13,247 bases of DNA from contig JAYWGG010000309.1 of NCBI GenBank assembly GCA_043778415.1, positions 1 through 13,247 of the forward strand, in the 5' to 3' direction. Below the pieces are notes generated by a model. That model was not told the origin of the DNA, ran no database searches, and saw only the letters and a list, made by a program, of their open reading frames with translations. The stretch comes from JAYUHK01 sp043778415 (lineage in GTDB: Bacteria > Bacteroidota > Bacteroidia > Chitinophagales > Saprospiraceae). Positions 1 through 7,425 of the stretch are shown piece after piece; positions within the stretch are counted from its first letter, which is position 1; the number at the start of each line of letters is the position of its first letter. The position numbers and the translations under genes were made by a program.

Positions 1-1
1 C

Positions 2-187
2 GGCGTGTGTGCCGTCCAAGATGGACTCGTCGGTGAGCCAAAATGTGTGGTAAGTGGAAAAGATACCAATATTATGGGCATCGTGACAGGGCAAATAAAC
101 CCAATGATGGGATTGCTGACTGGAAAAATAAAAATTAGCAACCAAGGCGAAATGCTGAAATATGCTAAAATATTGGGTCTGATGTAG
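2..187 (+). CDS. SCP2-type sterol/lipid-binding protein, C-terminal fragment (5' end outside window)
   Basis: The reading frame is open from the window edge to the TAG at 185-187 and gives about 61 residues, so the N-terminus lies outside. The visible part has the closing pattern of SCP2 domains: a strand, then 'GIVTGQINPMMGLLTGKIKI', then a short 'GEMLKYAKIL' helix. In the SCP2 family this is the 'll.Gkl.p..a.l.Gklki.G' end of a small alpha/beta fold with a hydrophobic tunnel for sterols, fatty acids or acyl-CoA. The GTG at position 5 is simply an internal codon. The assignment rests on pattern recognition of a short piece. The ligand, and whether further domains precede it, cannot be seen. 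No clear terminator follows. Confidence 0.6.
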   Translation, partial: GVCAVQDGLVGEPKCVVSGKDTNIMGIVTGQINPMMGLLTGKIKISNQGEMLKYAKILGLM

Positions 188-393
188 GCGAAATAAACTT
201 TTATGCTCGAAAATACGTTTTTTGTGCAATTAAGATGATTGATTGGGTGAATGAAATAAGTTGGGTAATTCTCTATGGACGACACAATGAATACATAGAA
301 ACTTAAACAAAGTTAGAAGAAAAAAATGATTTTTAGACCTATGTTCTTTTTATCTTTAAATTGAATTTTAACCATTTTATAAAATTAAAGACA

Positions 394-1332
394 ATGAATT
401 ACGATATAAAAATAATAGGAGAAGACGAAGACAATGGTTTAATTGAGTTTGATAGGCTGAACCAACTGACCAAGTCCACGAAAGATATTGCAGCAAAAGC
501 ATTAATGTTGCGACTTCGCGGGTTTAGCGATATAAAGCCCGATAAGCACCTCAAAAAAGCGTTATCTATGCATCTTCAAGGAATTGCAGGAAATCCGAAA
601 GACGGGACTTTACTGACAATAAAGTCCAATACCTTTTCTGAAACAATCAAAGGCGAGCAATATGATTTTTTTAAGCCAAAAGAAGAAGTATTAAAAATGA
701 CACCTATGTCTTTGGTTATTGACTCTTTTCAGGGTATGTTGAACAGCGAAAATTGGGGGGACTTTGATAAACCGTTGCTAAAATCTCTTATGGGTTTTAA
801 AACCAATTTCATCAGCGATAATGAAATTTTTTACTTGGCAAACAGAGGATCTATTCCACAAGTTAAGATAACAAAAAATGATTTTCATAACATTGAACAG
901 TTGGAAAACAGTATTCCTGAACCTCAAAGAGTGATTATAAATGGGCAATTAGATGAAATGAAAGTTTCAAAAGGTAAATTAGGGTTACAAACAGAACAAG
1001 GTTTTGTGAATGTATTTGCGAATAACAAAGATTTGGTACAAAAAATAGTTGCTTATATGGGTAAAGGGGTCACTATTTCAGGTATGGCTCATTACAAACC
1101 CAATGGACAATTAAGTTTTGTCGAAATACAAGAGTTTGGCAAACCCAATGCTGCGGATAAATTTTTTTCTAAAAAACCTGACGCATTGACAGCTTCTCAA
1201 CAGCTTCTATTTCAATCAAAACGGAAAAAAAAATCAAGTTCTTTTCAAGCACTCAAAAGTTTATCCGGGCTATTAAAAAATGAAATAACCGATGCGCAGT
1301 TTGCTGAAATGCAAAATGATACACACCGATGA
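394..1332 (+). CDS. Hypothetical protein with OB-like C-terminal part; putative antitoxin-like partner of the downstream PIN gene
   Basis: This 312-aa protein is not one I can name. I chose ATG 394 ('MNYDIKIIGEDEDNG') because the only longer alternative, TTG at 361, adds a low-complexity leader; a weak TATCTTTA promoter-like box sits at 351-358. The first 180 residues are mixed helix and strand with no motif I recognise. From about residue 185 the pattern 'INGQLDEMKVSKGKLGL', then 'FVNVFANNKDLVQKIVAYMGK', then 'VTISGMAHYKPNGQLSFVEI' looks like a small beta-barrel (OB-like). I recall similar tails in proteins encoded just before PIN-domain toxins, but I cannot confirm this with a search. The C-terminus is lysine- and serine-rich. 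Its TGA overlaps the ATG of the PIN gene (ATGA), implying translational coupling. An antitoxin role is inference from context, and the protein is large for an ordinary VapB. Confidence 0.7.
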   Translation: MNYDIKIIGEDEDNGLIEFDRLNQLTKSTKDIAAKALMLRLRGFSDIKPDKHLKKALSMHLQGIAGNPKDGTLLTIKSNTFSETIKGEQYDFFKPKEEVLKMTPMSLVIDSFQGMLNSENWGDFDKPLLKSLMGFKTNFISDNEIFYLANRGSIPQVKITKNDFHNIEQLENSIPEPQRVIINGQLDEMKVSKGKLGLQTEQGFVNVFANNKDLVQKIVAYMGKGVTISGMAHYKPNGQLSFVEIQEFGKPNAADKFFSKKPDALTASQQLLFQSKRKKKSSSFQALKSLSGLLKNEITDAQFAEMQNDTHR

Positions 1333-1787
1333 AAAATATTATCATTGATACTTGTGTGCTTATTCATATTGTGAGAGAAAGCGAATCAGGTAAAAAATGT
1401 TTAGAAGCATTGTAAGAGTTTGACGACGAACCAAATATTATTATTTCAGTAGTTACAAAGGCTGAAATAGAATCATTCAGTGTCCAAAATAATTGGGGAG
1501 ATAAAAAGTTGGACGCACTCTACAAATTTCTTAACCAAATAACTTACATCAACATTTCCAGCAACGACAAGATGCTTATAAGCGCATACACTCGAATTGA
1601 TGCGTATTCAAAGCGAAAAATAAAAGACAATAATGGGAACTTGTTGAAAGACTCTCACAAAACTATGGGCAAAAATGACATCTGGATTGCAGCAACAGCA
1701 TACGCTTTAAATATCCCGCTAATAACTACTGATAGCGACTTCGACCATTTGAATGATACGCTAATAGAGGTTATCAAAATAGCATAA
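1329..1787 (+). pseudogene. PIN-domain (VapC-like) ribonuclease interrupted by an in-frame TAA
   Basis: Starting at ATG 1329, which overlaps the preceding stop, the frame encodes a PIN domain of about 152 codons. One TAA at 1413-1415 (codon 29) interrupts it. Reading continues in the same frame on both sides with no indel, so this is a single nonsense change (or sequencing error). All acidic PIN positions are present: D7 in 'IIIDTCVLIHIV', E46 in 'VVTKAEIESF', D117 in 'GKNDIWIAATA', and D135/D137 in 'LITTDSDFDHL'. PIN proteins of toxin-antitoxin modules cut RNA using Mg2+ bound by these residues. As written, translation yields a 28-residue peptide. Any restart downstream, such as the TTG at 1509, would lack D7 and E46 and should be inactive. 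The well-kept remainder suggests recent damage. Confidence 0.8.
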
Positions 1788-2141
1788 GATCCAAAAAGCA
1801 TAATTAGTTTTTAGTTTTAGTGATTAATTTTTAGTTGCATAAATAATTGCTAATCAATTAGTTACAAACATTATATAATCACAAGTAAATCTTTGCAGAT
1901 ACTCATTATAGAATATTGTATATAACAAAGGCTGGCTAACTGACAATAATTAATCAGCAGTAATTCTTTTTCTCACCCTCATTTCCCTTCCTCCGCAAAA
2001 CCCCGAAAACGTCATTGGCAATGACTATAAAACTACTATAAAGCGCAAAAATTTTACACCAGAAAGTCATCGTGTGGCGAGAAAAAAGAAAGTTTTGAGC
2101 AGCCACCAATATTTTTTACCTGAAACAAATTTTGGAAAAAA
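1788..2141. other. Intergenic region without recognisable genes
   Basis: About 350 AT-rich bases lie between the broken PIN gene and the THX promoter. I see no convincing coding frame, tRNA or other RNA. A loose tandem repeat of about 20 bp (1801-1820 and 1821-1840, roughly 15 of 20 positions matching) and a weak 6-bp hairpin (TAATTG at 1844-1849 with CAATTA at 1855-1860, no U-tract) lie just after the PIN stop. Neither is strong enough to call a terminator. Confidence 0.5.
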
Positions 2142-2173
2142 TTTGTCCAAACCGAAATTAAAGAATACCTTTG
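2142..2173 (+). promoter_or_regulatory. Bacteroidota-type promoter for the ribosomal protein THX gene
   Basis: TTTG at 2142-2145 (-33 element) is followed after exactly 20 bases by TACCTTTG at 2166-2173 (-7 element). This matches the Bacteroidota primary sigma factor consensus TTTG-N(19-21)-TAnnTTTG. Transcription would start around 2178-2180, leaving a leader of about 45 bases before ATG 2225. Confidence 0.75.
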
Positions 2174-2224
2174 CAGCCTTGAAAATATTTTTATTTACAT
2201 CTAAAATAGTAACCGACCAACATC

Positions 2225-2359
2225 ATGGGTAGAGGCGATAAAAGAACTAAAAAAGGAAAAATCACGCGTGGCTCTTACGGAAAATCCCGTCCGCGTCCGC
2301 AAGCAATCCAAGCACAGGAGAAAAAAGATGCTATTGCTGCACACAAAGCAACCGCTTAA
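2225..2359 (+). CDS. 30S ribosomal protein THX (bTHX)
   Basis: This 44-aa basic protein begins 'MGRGDKRTKKGKITRGSYGK' and continues 'SRPRP', the conserved THX pattern (M-G-[KR]-G-D-[KR]-[KR]-T-[KR]-[KR]-G-K-I-x-[RL]-G-[ST]-[YF]-G). THX is a tiny peptide that sits in a cavity at the head of the 30S subunit and helps hold 16S rRNA helices together. The first 25 residues are typical. The tail after 'RPRP' differs from the usual lysine run: it is Gln/Ala-rich ('QAIQAQEKKDAIAAHKATA'), longer and less basic. The gene stands alone behind a near-perfect promoter and ends 31 bases before a strong hairpin terminator, fitting a monocistronic, highly expressed transcript. Confidence 0.9.
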   Translation: MGRGDKRTKKGKITRGSYGKSRPRPQAIQAQEKKDAIAAHKATA

Positions 2360-2390
2360 TTGCGTATTTTTTGAATTGCATTTTTCTTGA

Positions 2391-2443
2391 AAACACTGAA
2401 AGGCGACTACGAAACTTCGTAGTCGCCTTTCAGTGTTTTTTTT
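2391..2443 (+). terminator. Strong, probably bidirectional, intrinsic terminator between THX and prfC
   Basis: Bases 2391-2413 and 2416-2438 are perfect reverse complements (23 bp). Opening the innermost pair leaves a 22-bp stem with a 4-base loop. On the plus strand a run of eight T (2436-2443) follows, ending the THX transcript. On the minus strand the stem follows the prfC stop by about 14 bases and leads into a broken T-rich stretch, so it probably also ends prfC. Confidence 0.9.
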
Positions 2444-2451
2444 ATTAAAGA

Positions 2452-4035
2452 TTAGCCTTCGCTGGTAAAGAAAAACTGAACTTTTGGGTGATTTTCTTGG
2501 ACAGTCTGGAGTACCCACGCCGACTCTGCCAAAAAAACGGGTTCGCCGTGCTTGTCTTTTGCCATGTCCCGTTTTCGGCGTTCATAAAAATCTTCGTAGG
2601 CTTTGCGGTCGTCGCAGCGCACCCAGCAGGCTTTGTGCAGTTGGACGGGTTCGTAGGTGCAAGACGCGCCATACTCGTGTTGCAGCCGATACTGAATGAC
2701 CTCAAATTGGAGCGCGCCGACCGTGCCGATGATGCTCCGCCCATTGAAATCTCTGTGAAAAAGCTGCGCCACGCCTTCGTCCATCAGCTGCTCCAATCCT
2801 TTGGCTAACTGCTTGGTTTTCAGGGGGTCAGCGTTATTGACATATCGAAATTGCTCTGGCGAAAAGCTCGGAATTCCCTTGTAGTGCAGGGTTTCGCCTT
2901 CGGTAAGGGTGTCGCCAATTTTAAAATTTCCGGAATCGTATAGACCGACAATATCGCCCGGAAAAGCCTCATCAATGACCGATTTTTTGTCTGCCATAAA
3001 TGCTGTTGGGTTCGCAAATTTTATTTTTTTATTTTGTCGGACGTGCAAGTAGTTGGTGTTGCGCTCAAATTTTCCGGAAACGATTCTCAAAAAAGCAATC
3101 CTATCGCGGTGTTTGGGGTCCATATTGGCGTGAATTTTGAACACAAAACCACTGAATTTTTCCTCATCGGGTTCTATATTTCGCTCCTCCGAGTGGCGCG
3201 CCAGAGGTGTAGGTGCAATCTGAATAAAGCAATCTAATAACTCTTTTACTCCAAAATTATTAACGGCAGAGCCAAAGAAAACAGGAGATAATTTTCCGTC
3301 GCGGTATTTTTTTTCATCAAAAATGGGATACACTTCTTCCAAAACTGTGGTGTCCTCTCTCAATTCTGTGGCAGCGCGCTCGCCGATGTAGTCTTCGAGC
3401 GCGGGATTATTCAAATCCGTAAAAGTCACAATTTCCTCCTCCTCTTGCTTTCCGTGCGGACGAAAAAGGCATAATTTTTCTTCATAGCGGTTGTAAACAC
3501 CTTGAAAACGCTGTCCCATACCGACGGGCCAGCTCAACGGACAAACTTTCAGCCCCAATTTTTGCTCCACATCGTCCAATAAGTCGAAAGCGTCCAAGCC
3601 CTCGCGGTCGAGTTTGTTGATAAAAACAATAATCGGCGTGTTGCGACGGCGACAGACCGCCACCAACTTTTCGGTTTGAGTTTCCACACCTTTCGCCACA
3701 TCAATCACTACAATCACGCTGTCCACCGCCGTCAGAGTTCGGTAAGTATCTTCCGCAAAATCTTGGTGACCGGGAGTATCTAAAATATTGATTTTCAGGT
3801 CTTTGTAGTCAAAAGCCATCACAGAAGTGGCGACCGAAATACCGCGTTGGCGTTCTATTTCCATAAAATCGGAGGTTGCCGATTTTTTAATTTTGTTGGA
3901 TTTGACTGCGCCTGCTATTTGGATAGCTCCTCCGAAGAGCAATAATTTTTCGGTCAGGGTAGTTTTTCCAGCATCGGGGTGGCTGATGATTCCAAACGTT
4001 CTGCGTTTGCTAATTTCGTGTTGTAAGGTATTCAT
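2452..4035 (-). CDS. prfC: Peptide chain release factor 3 (RF3), translational GTPase
   Basis: RF3 is a GTPase that removes RF1/RF2 from the ribosome after peptide release. The product is 527 aa, close to E. coli RF3 (529 aa). I chose ATG at 4035 ('MNTLQHEISKRRTFGIISHP') because it aligns with known RF3 starts; the frame stays open to 4164, but that 43-residue extension has no RF3 counterpart. GTPase motifs are intact: G1 'SHPDAGKTT' (18-26), G2 'RGIS' (64-67), G3 'DTPGH' (86-90) and G4 'NKLD' (140-143). The phrase 'EDTYRTLTAVDS' is typical of RF3 as opposed to EF-G. The C-terminal RF3 domain follows ('FEVIQYRLQHEYG'). The gene faces THX and shares its terminator. Base composition is noticeably richer in G+C than the block to its right. 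Confidence 0.95.
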   Translation of the reverse strand: MNTLQHEISKRRTFGIISHPDAGKTTLTEKLLLFGGAIQIAGAVKSNKIKKSATSDFMEIERQRGISVATSVMAFDYKDLKINILDTPGHQDFAEDTYRTLTAVDSVIVVIDVAKGVETQTEKLVAVCRRRNTPIIVFINKLDREGLDAFDLLDDVEQKLGLKVCPLSWPVGMGQRFQGVYNRYEEKLCLFRPHGKQEEEEIVTFTDLNNPALEDYIGERAATELREDTTVLEEVYPIFDEKKYRDGKLSPVFFGSAVNNFGVKELLDCFIQIAPTPLARHSEERNIEPDEEKFSGFVFKIHANMDPKHRDRIAFLRIVSGKFERNTNYLHVRQNKKIKFANPTAFMADKKSVIDEAFPGDIVGLYDSGNFKIGDTLTEGETLHYKGIPSFSPEQFRYVNNADPLKTKQLAKGLEQLMDEGVAQLFHRDFNGRSIIGTVGALQFEVIQYRLQHEYGASCTYEPVQLHKACWVRCDDRKAYEDFYERRKRDMAKDKHGEPVFLAESAWVLQTVQENHPKVQFFFTSEG

Positions 4036-4076
4036 AAAAATAAAATATGCCGAGCAGTAGTTGCAAATTCGGTGTG

Positions 4077-4084
4077 CAAAAGTA
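4077..4084 (-). promoter_or_regulatory. Candidate -7 element for prfC
   Basis: Read on the minus strand this is TACTTTTG, matching TAnnTTTG, about 40 bases upstream of the chosen prfC ATG (4035). No clear TTTG -33 element is found about 20 bases further upstream, so the call is tentative. The position supports ATG 4035 over the longer start at 4164. Confidence 0.4.
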
Positions 4085-4163
4085 CGTTTTTTTTGGTATT
4101 TTAGGAAGCTATCGGAAGAATAAAGGCGAACCTTTGATGCGTCCGCGAAGTATTTTAAAAACA

Positions 4164-4177
4164 AATTAAATTATTTT
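4164..4177. repeat. Left copy of a 14-bp direct repeat bracketing the restriction-modification block
   Basis: AATTAAATTATTTT occurs here and again at 9659-9672, in the same orientation. The left copy lies between prfC and the first methyltransferase gene. The right copy lies at the end of hutI. The repeat is AT-only and short, so chance is possible, but it sits exactly at both compositional borders of the block. Confidence 0.45.
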
Positions 4178-4206
4178 AATATTTCATAAAACAATTCGTA
4201 ACTTTG
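4175..4206 (+). promoter_or_regulatory. Candidate promoter of the methyltransferase operon
   Basis: TAACTTTG at 4199-4206 matches the -7 consensus TAnnTTTG. TTTA at 4175-4178, 20 bases upstream, matches three of four positions of the -33 box. Predicted start is around 4212, giving a leader of about 35 bases to ATG 4247. The -33 part overlaps the end of the 14-bp direct repeat. Confidence 0.5.
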
Positions 4207-4246
4207 TGGTGGAGTGGGTTTTTAGAAAGTTTGATAGAAATATAGT

Positions 4247-6217
4247 ATGAGCAATCAGAATATAATTTTGCAATTAATTTGGCATGAAGAAAATATCATG
4301 CGCGATTTTTTGTTGGAAATTACAGCACAAAATCCAACAAATGAGCCTTTTTCGCAAGAAGAATTAGCGGCTTATAATCTTATCCGAAAAGATGATTATA
4401 ACGCTATGGCATTGGCACATCGCTATTTTATGCAGGAAATTTTAAACGCTGTAACCAAAATTTATCTTGAAAAAGAAGGCTTGTTTTCTTTGTATCATTT
4501 TGATTACAAATCAACAGAAGTAATTGATTATCAATTATTTGCAAATAAAAAAAACGACGATATTCGAGAAATCTTTGAGCAATTACACACCAATTTTCTC
4601 AATTCTGAATTTGTTTATCAACAAGGGAAACTAAAACGTATAAAGTCAAAAATCAATCTTAAAGAAACGGGTTCGGTCTATACGCAGTGCGAAACAGCAG
4701 AAGCGATTGCTTGGCAAAGTATTCAAAATGCGATGCAAGAAGGCAGTACGGCGGAGGCAATGAAAATTTTAGATTTTGGTTGTGGAACAGGTCGCTTTTA
4801 TTGGTCGGCTTTTAGGCTTTTACATCAAAAATTAGGTGTTTCAAAAAGTCAAATTGTTCAAAATATGTTTGCGATTGATATTAATGACATTGCGTTGAGT
4901 GTTTTGAAAATTGGCGTTTTATTGGAAGTCGGCTTTGAGTATTGGGATACGATAAATCAAAATATTTTGCATCGCAATATGTTGATGTTGAAAAATGCGT
5001 TTGATTTTCAAACCAATAATTATTTGGACCTGCAAAATGATTTTGCTTCGGTGCTTACAAATGGAGGTTTTGATGCGATTATCTCAAATCCACCTTATTT
5101 TTTATTGAAAATAAATAAGAACAATACAACTGACGAAACTTATCAAAAATATTATGAATATTTAACCGATAAAATAAATATTGAATTGCAGTATTTTAGA
5201 AATGCAGGAGTTTATCAACATTCGATTGAAGGAATGTTGAATTATTATAAACTTTCGATTGAAATGATGCTAAAATTGACAAAAAACAAAGGAGATATTG
5301 GCATTATTTGCCCTTCGACTTTGTTTGGCGATGTTTCTTCTTCAAAATTACGCCGTTTCATTTTAAATCAAAATCAGTTGCGACAATTAGAGTTTTTGCC
5401 TGAAAATGCTAAATTATTTGACAATGTTTCGCAAGCAACTGCTATTTTTCATATTTCAAAAGGGCAAAAAACAAGTGATATTTCTGTAAAATTCAAGGAA
5501 AATACTTTTAAAATTCCTTATGATTTGATAAAAACGACTTTTGCTGAAAATTTAGAAATTCCTCAAATGGACGAAATCGGCTGGGATATTTTACAAAAAT
5601 TATCTAAGTTCAAACCCTTGAAAGCGTATAAAAACCTTCGCAATCGGCGTGGAGAATTTGATTTATTACAATTCAAAAATTTGATAACCAAAGAACCTAC
5701 CGATTTTCGTTTAATTCGTGGCAACATGATTAATTCGACAAAAATTGAGTACGAAAAAGGCGACGAATATGTTGAAATTGAAGCCTTCAAACAAGCAAAA
5801 TCGCAAGAATTTATCAAAAATGATTTTCAAAAAGTCCGCTTGGTTTGCCAACAAATCTCCAATATTGACATTGCAAAACGCTTGAAATTTGTGTTTTGTA
5901 GCGAAAATGATATTTTAGGAAATTCTTGTAATTATATTGCGATGCAAGATGTGAACGACTTAAAAAATCTAAATATTTTGCTCAATTCCCAATTATTAAA
6001 TTGGCGTTTTAAAGTAACAAGCACCAATAATCACATCAATAATTATGAATTGGACGAATTACCGTTGATTGATTTTAGCAATTTTTCTAAAAATATCAAC
6101 GGAAATGAATTGAAAAATAATATTGAAATTGCAAAAATGTATAATTTAGATAAAAATCAAATTATGTATTTACTTGAATATCAATTTGATAGTCAAGAAA
6201 TTAAAAATTATTTATGA
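4247..6217 (+). CDS. Type IIS N6-adenine DNA methyltransferase, Alw26I/Eco31I/Esp3I family
   Basis: This 656-aa protein should transfer a methyl group from S-adenosylmethionine to adenine on one strand of an asymmetric site, protecting host DNA. Visible parts: an N-terminal helical region (1-135); a motif X-like segment 'TGSVYTQCETAEAIA' (141-155); motif I 'ILDFGCGTGRF' (174-184) for SAM binding; an acidic motif II around 'FAIDIND' (208-214); catalytic motif IV 'NPPY' (281-284); and from about residue 350 a long target-recognition region ('GIICPSTLFG', 'LRQLEFLPENAKLFDNVSQ') like TaqI/Eco57I-type enzymes. Its stop overlaps the next start as ATGA, so the two methyltransferases are translationally coupled. 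In Alw26I, Eco31I and Esp3I, adenine and cytosine on complementary strands are methylated by such a pair. Very AT-rich compared with prfC and hutI. Confidence 0.9.
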   Translation: MSNQNIILQLIWHEENIMRDFLLEITAQNPTNEPFSQEELAAYNLIRKDDYNAMALAHRYFMQEILNAVTKIYLEKEGLFSLYHFDYKSTEVIDYQLFANKKNDDIREIFEQLHTNFLNSEFVYQQGKLKRIKSKINLKETGSVYTQCETAEAIAWQSIQNAMQEGSTAEAMKILDFGCGTGRFYWSAFRLLHQKLGVSKSQIVQNMFAIDINDIALSVLKIGVLLEVGFEYWDTINQNILHRNMLMLKNAFDFQTNNYLDLQNDFASVLTNGGFDAIISNPPYFLLKINKNNTTDETYQKYYEYLTDKINIELQYFRNAGVYQHSIEGMLNYYKLSIEMMLKLTKNKGDIGIICPSTLFGDVSSSKLRRFILNQNQLRQLEFLPENAKLFDNVSQATAIFHISKGQKTSDISVKFKENTFKIPYDLIKTTFAENLEIPQMDEIGWDILQKLSKFKPLKAYKNLRNRRGEFDLLQFKNLITKEPTDFRLIRGNMINSTKIEYEKGDEYVEIEAFKQAKSQEFIKNDFQKVRLVCQQISNIDIAKRLKFVFCSENDILGNSCNYIAMQDVNDLKNLNILLNSQLLNWRFKVTSTNNHINNYELDELPLIDFSNFSKNINGNELKNNIEIAKMYNLDKNQIMYLLEYQFDSQEIKNYL

Positions 6218-7425
6218 GAAAGTTATATAATCATGTTGCGCCAGGTTTGAGTAAATTGGAATGGGAAATGGCGCAGCACATTCCACAAGGCGGAAATTGG
6301 AAAGATATACCTGAGCATATCCCTTCGCAGCGTTTGGTTCAGATCCGTGCAAGTGGCGGGCGCACAACCTATTATGGTCGCTTGCGTTGGGACAAGCCCG
6401 CTTACACGATTACAACTTATTTTAATCGCTTGGGCAATAGCTCGAATTTGCACCCAACGCAACAACGCATGATTTCCACAAGAGAAGGTGCGCGTTTTCA
6501 ATCGTTTCCTGATAAATTTATTTTTCATGGAACAAAAACATCACATTACAAGCAAATTGGAAATGCAGTGCCGCCGCTTTTGGCGCGTGCCGTTGCGTCA
6601 GCGATAGAACCGCACTTGGAAAATAAAACTTTTATTGACCTTTTTGCAGGTGCAGGAGGAATGTCGGAAGGTTTAGGAATGAAAAATTTTGACCTTTTAG
6701 GCGCAATTGAAATTGAAAAAAACTATTTTGAAACCTTCAAAAATAATCATTTAGAAGCAGACCAAACATTTTTATTGACCGATGATATTACAAAAACTAC
6801 TGTAAAAGATAAGCTAAAATCTATTGCAAACCATCATAAAGTAGGCGTTGTAGTTGGCGGTCCACCTTGCCAAGGTTTTTCTTATGCAGGTTGGCGCAAT
6901 CCAGAAGATGCTCGCAATCAGCTGTTTAGAGAGTTTTTTGACATCGTACAAGCGGTTAGACCTGAGTTTTTTATCATGGAAAATGTGACAGGTATTTTAA
7001 CCATGCGAGATGGTCAAGTCATAAAAGAAATTTCAGAAGTGTTTCGAGAAATAGGCTATCATGTCAATACGCCTTTTAAACTTAGCGCAGAAGAATACGG
7101 TGTACCACAAAAACGACGTAGAATTTTTTTAATTGGTTCATTAAAAAATATTAAAATTGATGCGCCAGAGCCTTTATTTTCTGAAACAAAAATGAATTTA
7201 CCTTTTCCAATCAATGCCAAACAAGCTATTTTGGGCTTGCCGCCTTTGAAAACAGGCGAAGGCGTAAATGAAATATTATCAGACTACAAATCTAATTCTT
7301 TTTATGAACAATTAATGATGAATGAAATTGATTTTAACGAATTTTATCGCTTAGCAAAAATAGAGAACAAGCAAGCAAAATCGCATTTTTTTCAAGAACA
7401 ACCTACACTTTTTGCCAATTATTAG
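6214..7425 (+). CDS. Circularly permuted C5-cytosine DNA methyltransferase of the same restriction-modification system
   Basis: This 403-aa protein carries every key m5C methyltransferase motif in rotated order. First comes the end of the target-recognition region ('LYNHVAP' at 4-10, 'GGNWKDIP' at 26-33, 'YGRLRWDKPAYTIT' at 54-67). Then motif IX 'REGARFQSFPD' (90-100), motif X 'QIGNAVPPLLA' (114-124), motif I 'FIDLFAGAGG' (140-149), an acidic motif II near E167, motif IV 'GGPPCQGFS' (215-223) with catalytic C219, motif VI 'ENV' (256-258), motif VIII 'QKRRRIFLIG' (299-308), and a tail 'AKQAILGLPPL' (335-345) that canonically leads into the recognition domain. The canonical order is I to VIII, recognition domain, IX, X. 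The break falls just before the 'NH' motif. No residue looks lost, so the enzyme should be active on the strand opposite the adenine methyltransferase. It overlaps that gene by 4 bp and the endonuclease gene tail to tail by 23 bp. Confidence 0.93.
   Translation: MRKLYNHVAPGLSKLEWEMAQHIPQGGNWKDIPEHIPSQRLVQIRASGGRTTYYGRLRWDKPAYTITTYFNRLGNSSNLHPTQQRMISTREGARFQSFPDKFIFHGTKTSHYKQIGNAVPPLLARAVASAIEPHLENKTFIDLFAGAGGMSEGLGMKNFDLLGAIEIEKNYFETFKNNHLEADQTFLLTDDITKTTVKDKLKSIANHHKVGVVVGGPPCQGFSYAGWRNPEDARNQLFREFFDIVQAVRPEFFIMENVTGILTMRDGQVIKEISEVFREIGYHVNTPFKLSAEEYGVPQKRRRIFLIGSLKNIKIDAPEPLFSETKMNLPFPINAKQAILGLPPLKTGEGVNEILSDYKSNSFYEQLMMNEIDFNEFYRLAKIENKQAKSHFFQEQPTLFANY

Noticed and set aside
235..306. 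23-codon frame (MIDWVNEISWVILYGRHNEY...)
   Set aside because: It reads slightly protein-like and could be a gene remnant, but it is too short and has no recognisable family or signals.
1509..1787. Independent 92-codon gene starting at TTG
   Set aside because: It is the in-frame remainder of the interrupted PIN domain and lacks the first catalytic acids; better described as part of a broken gene.
1801..1860. Possible repeat array in the AT-rich gap
   Set aside because: Only two imperfect 20-bp units with low complexity and no spacers; not a CRISPR array or a clear tandem repeat.
2201..2518. Open frame of 105 codons on the minus strand across THX, the terminator and the prfC end
   Set aside because: It runs through a perfect intrinsic terminator and antisense to a clearly recognised ribosomal protein gene; it is a shadow frame.
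4036..4164. N-terminal extension of prfC by 43 residues
   Set aside because: RF3 proteins start at the equivalent of ATG 4035, and a -7 promoter element at 4077-4084 lies inside the extension.
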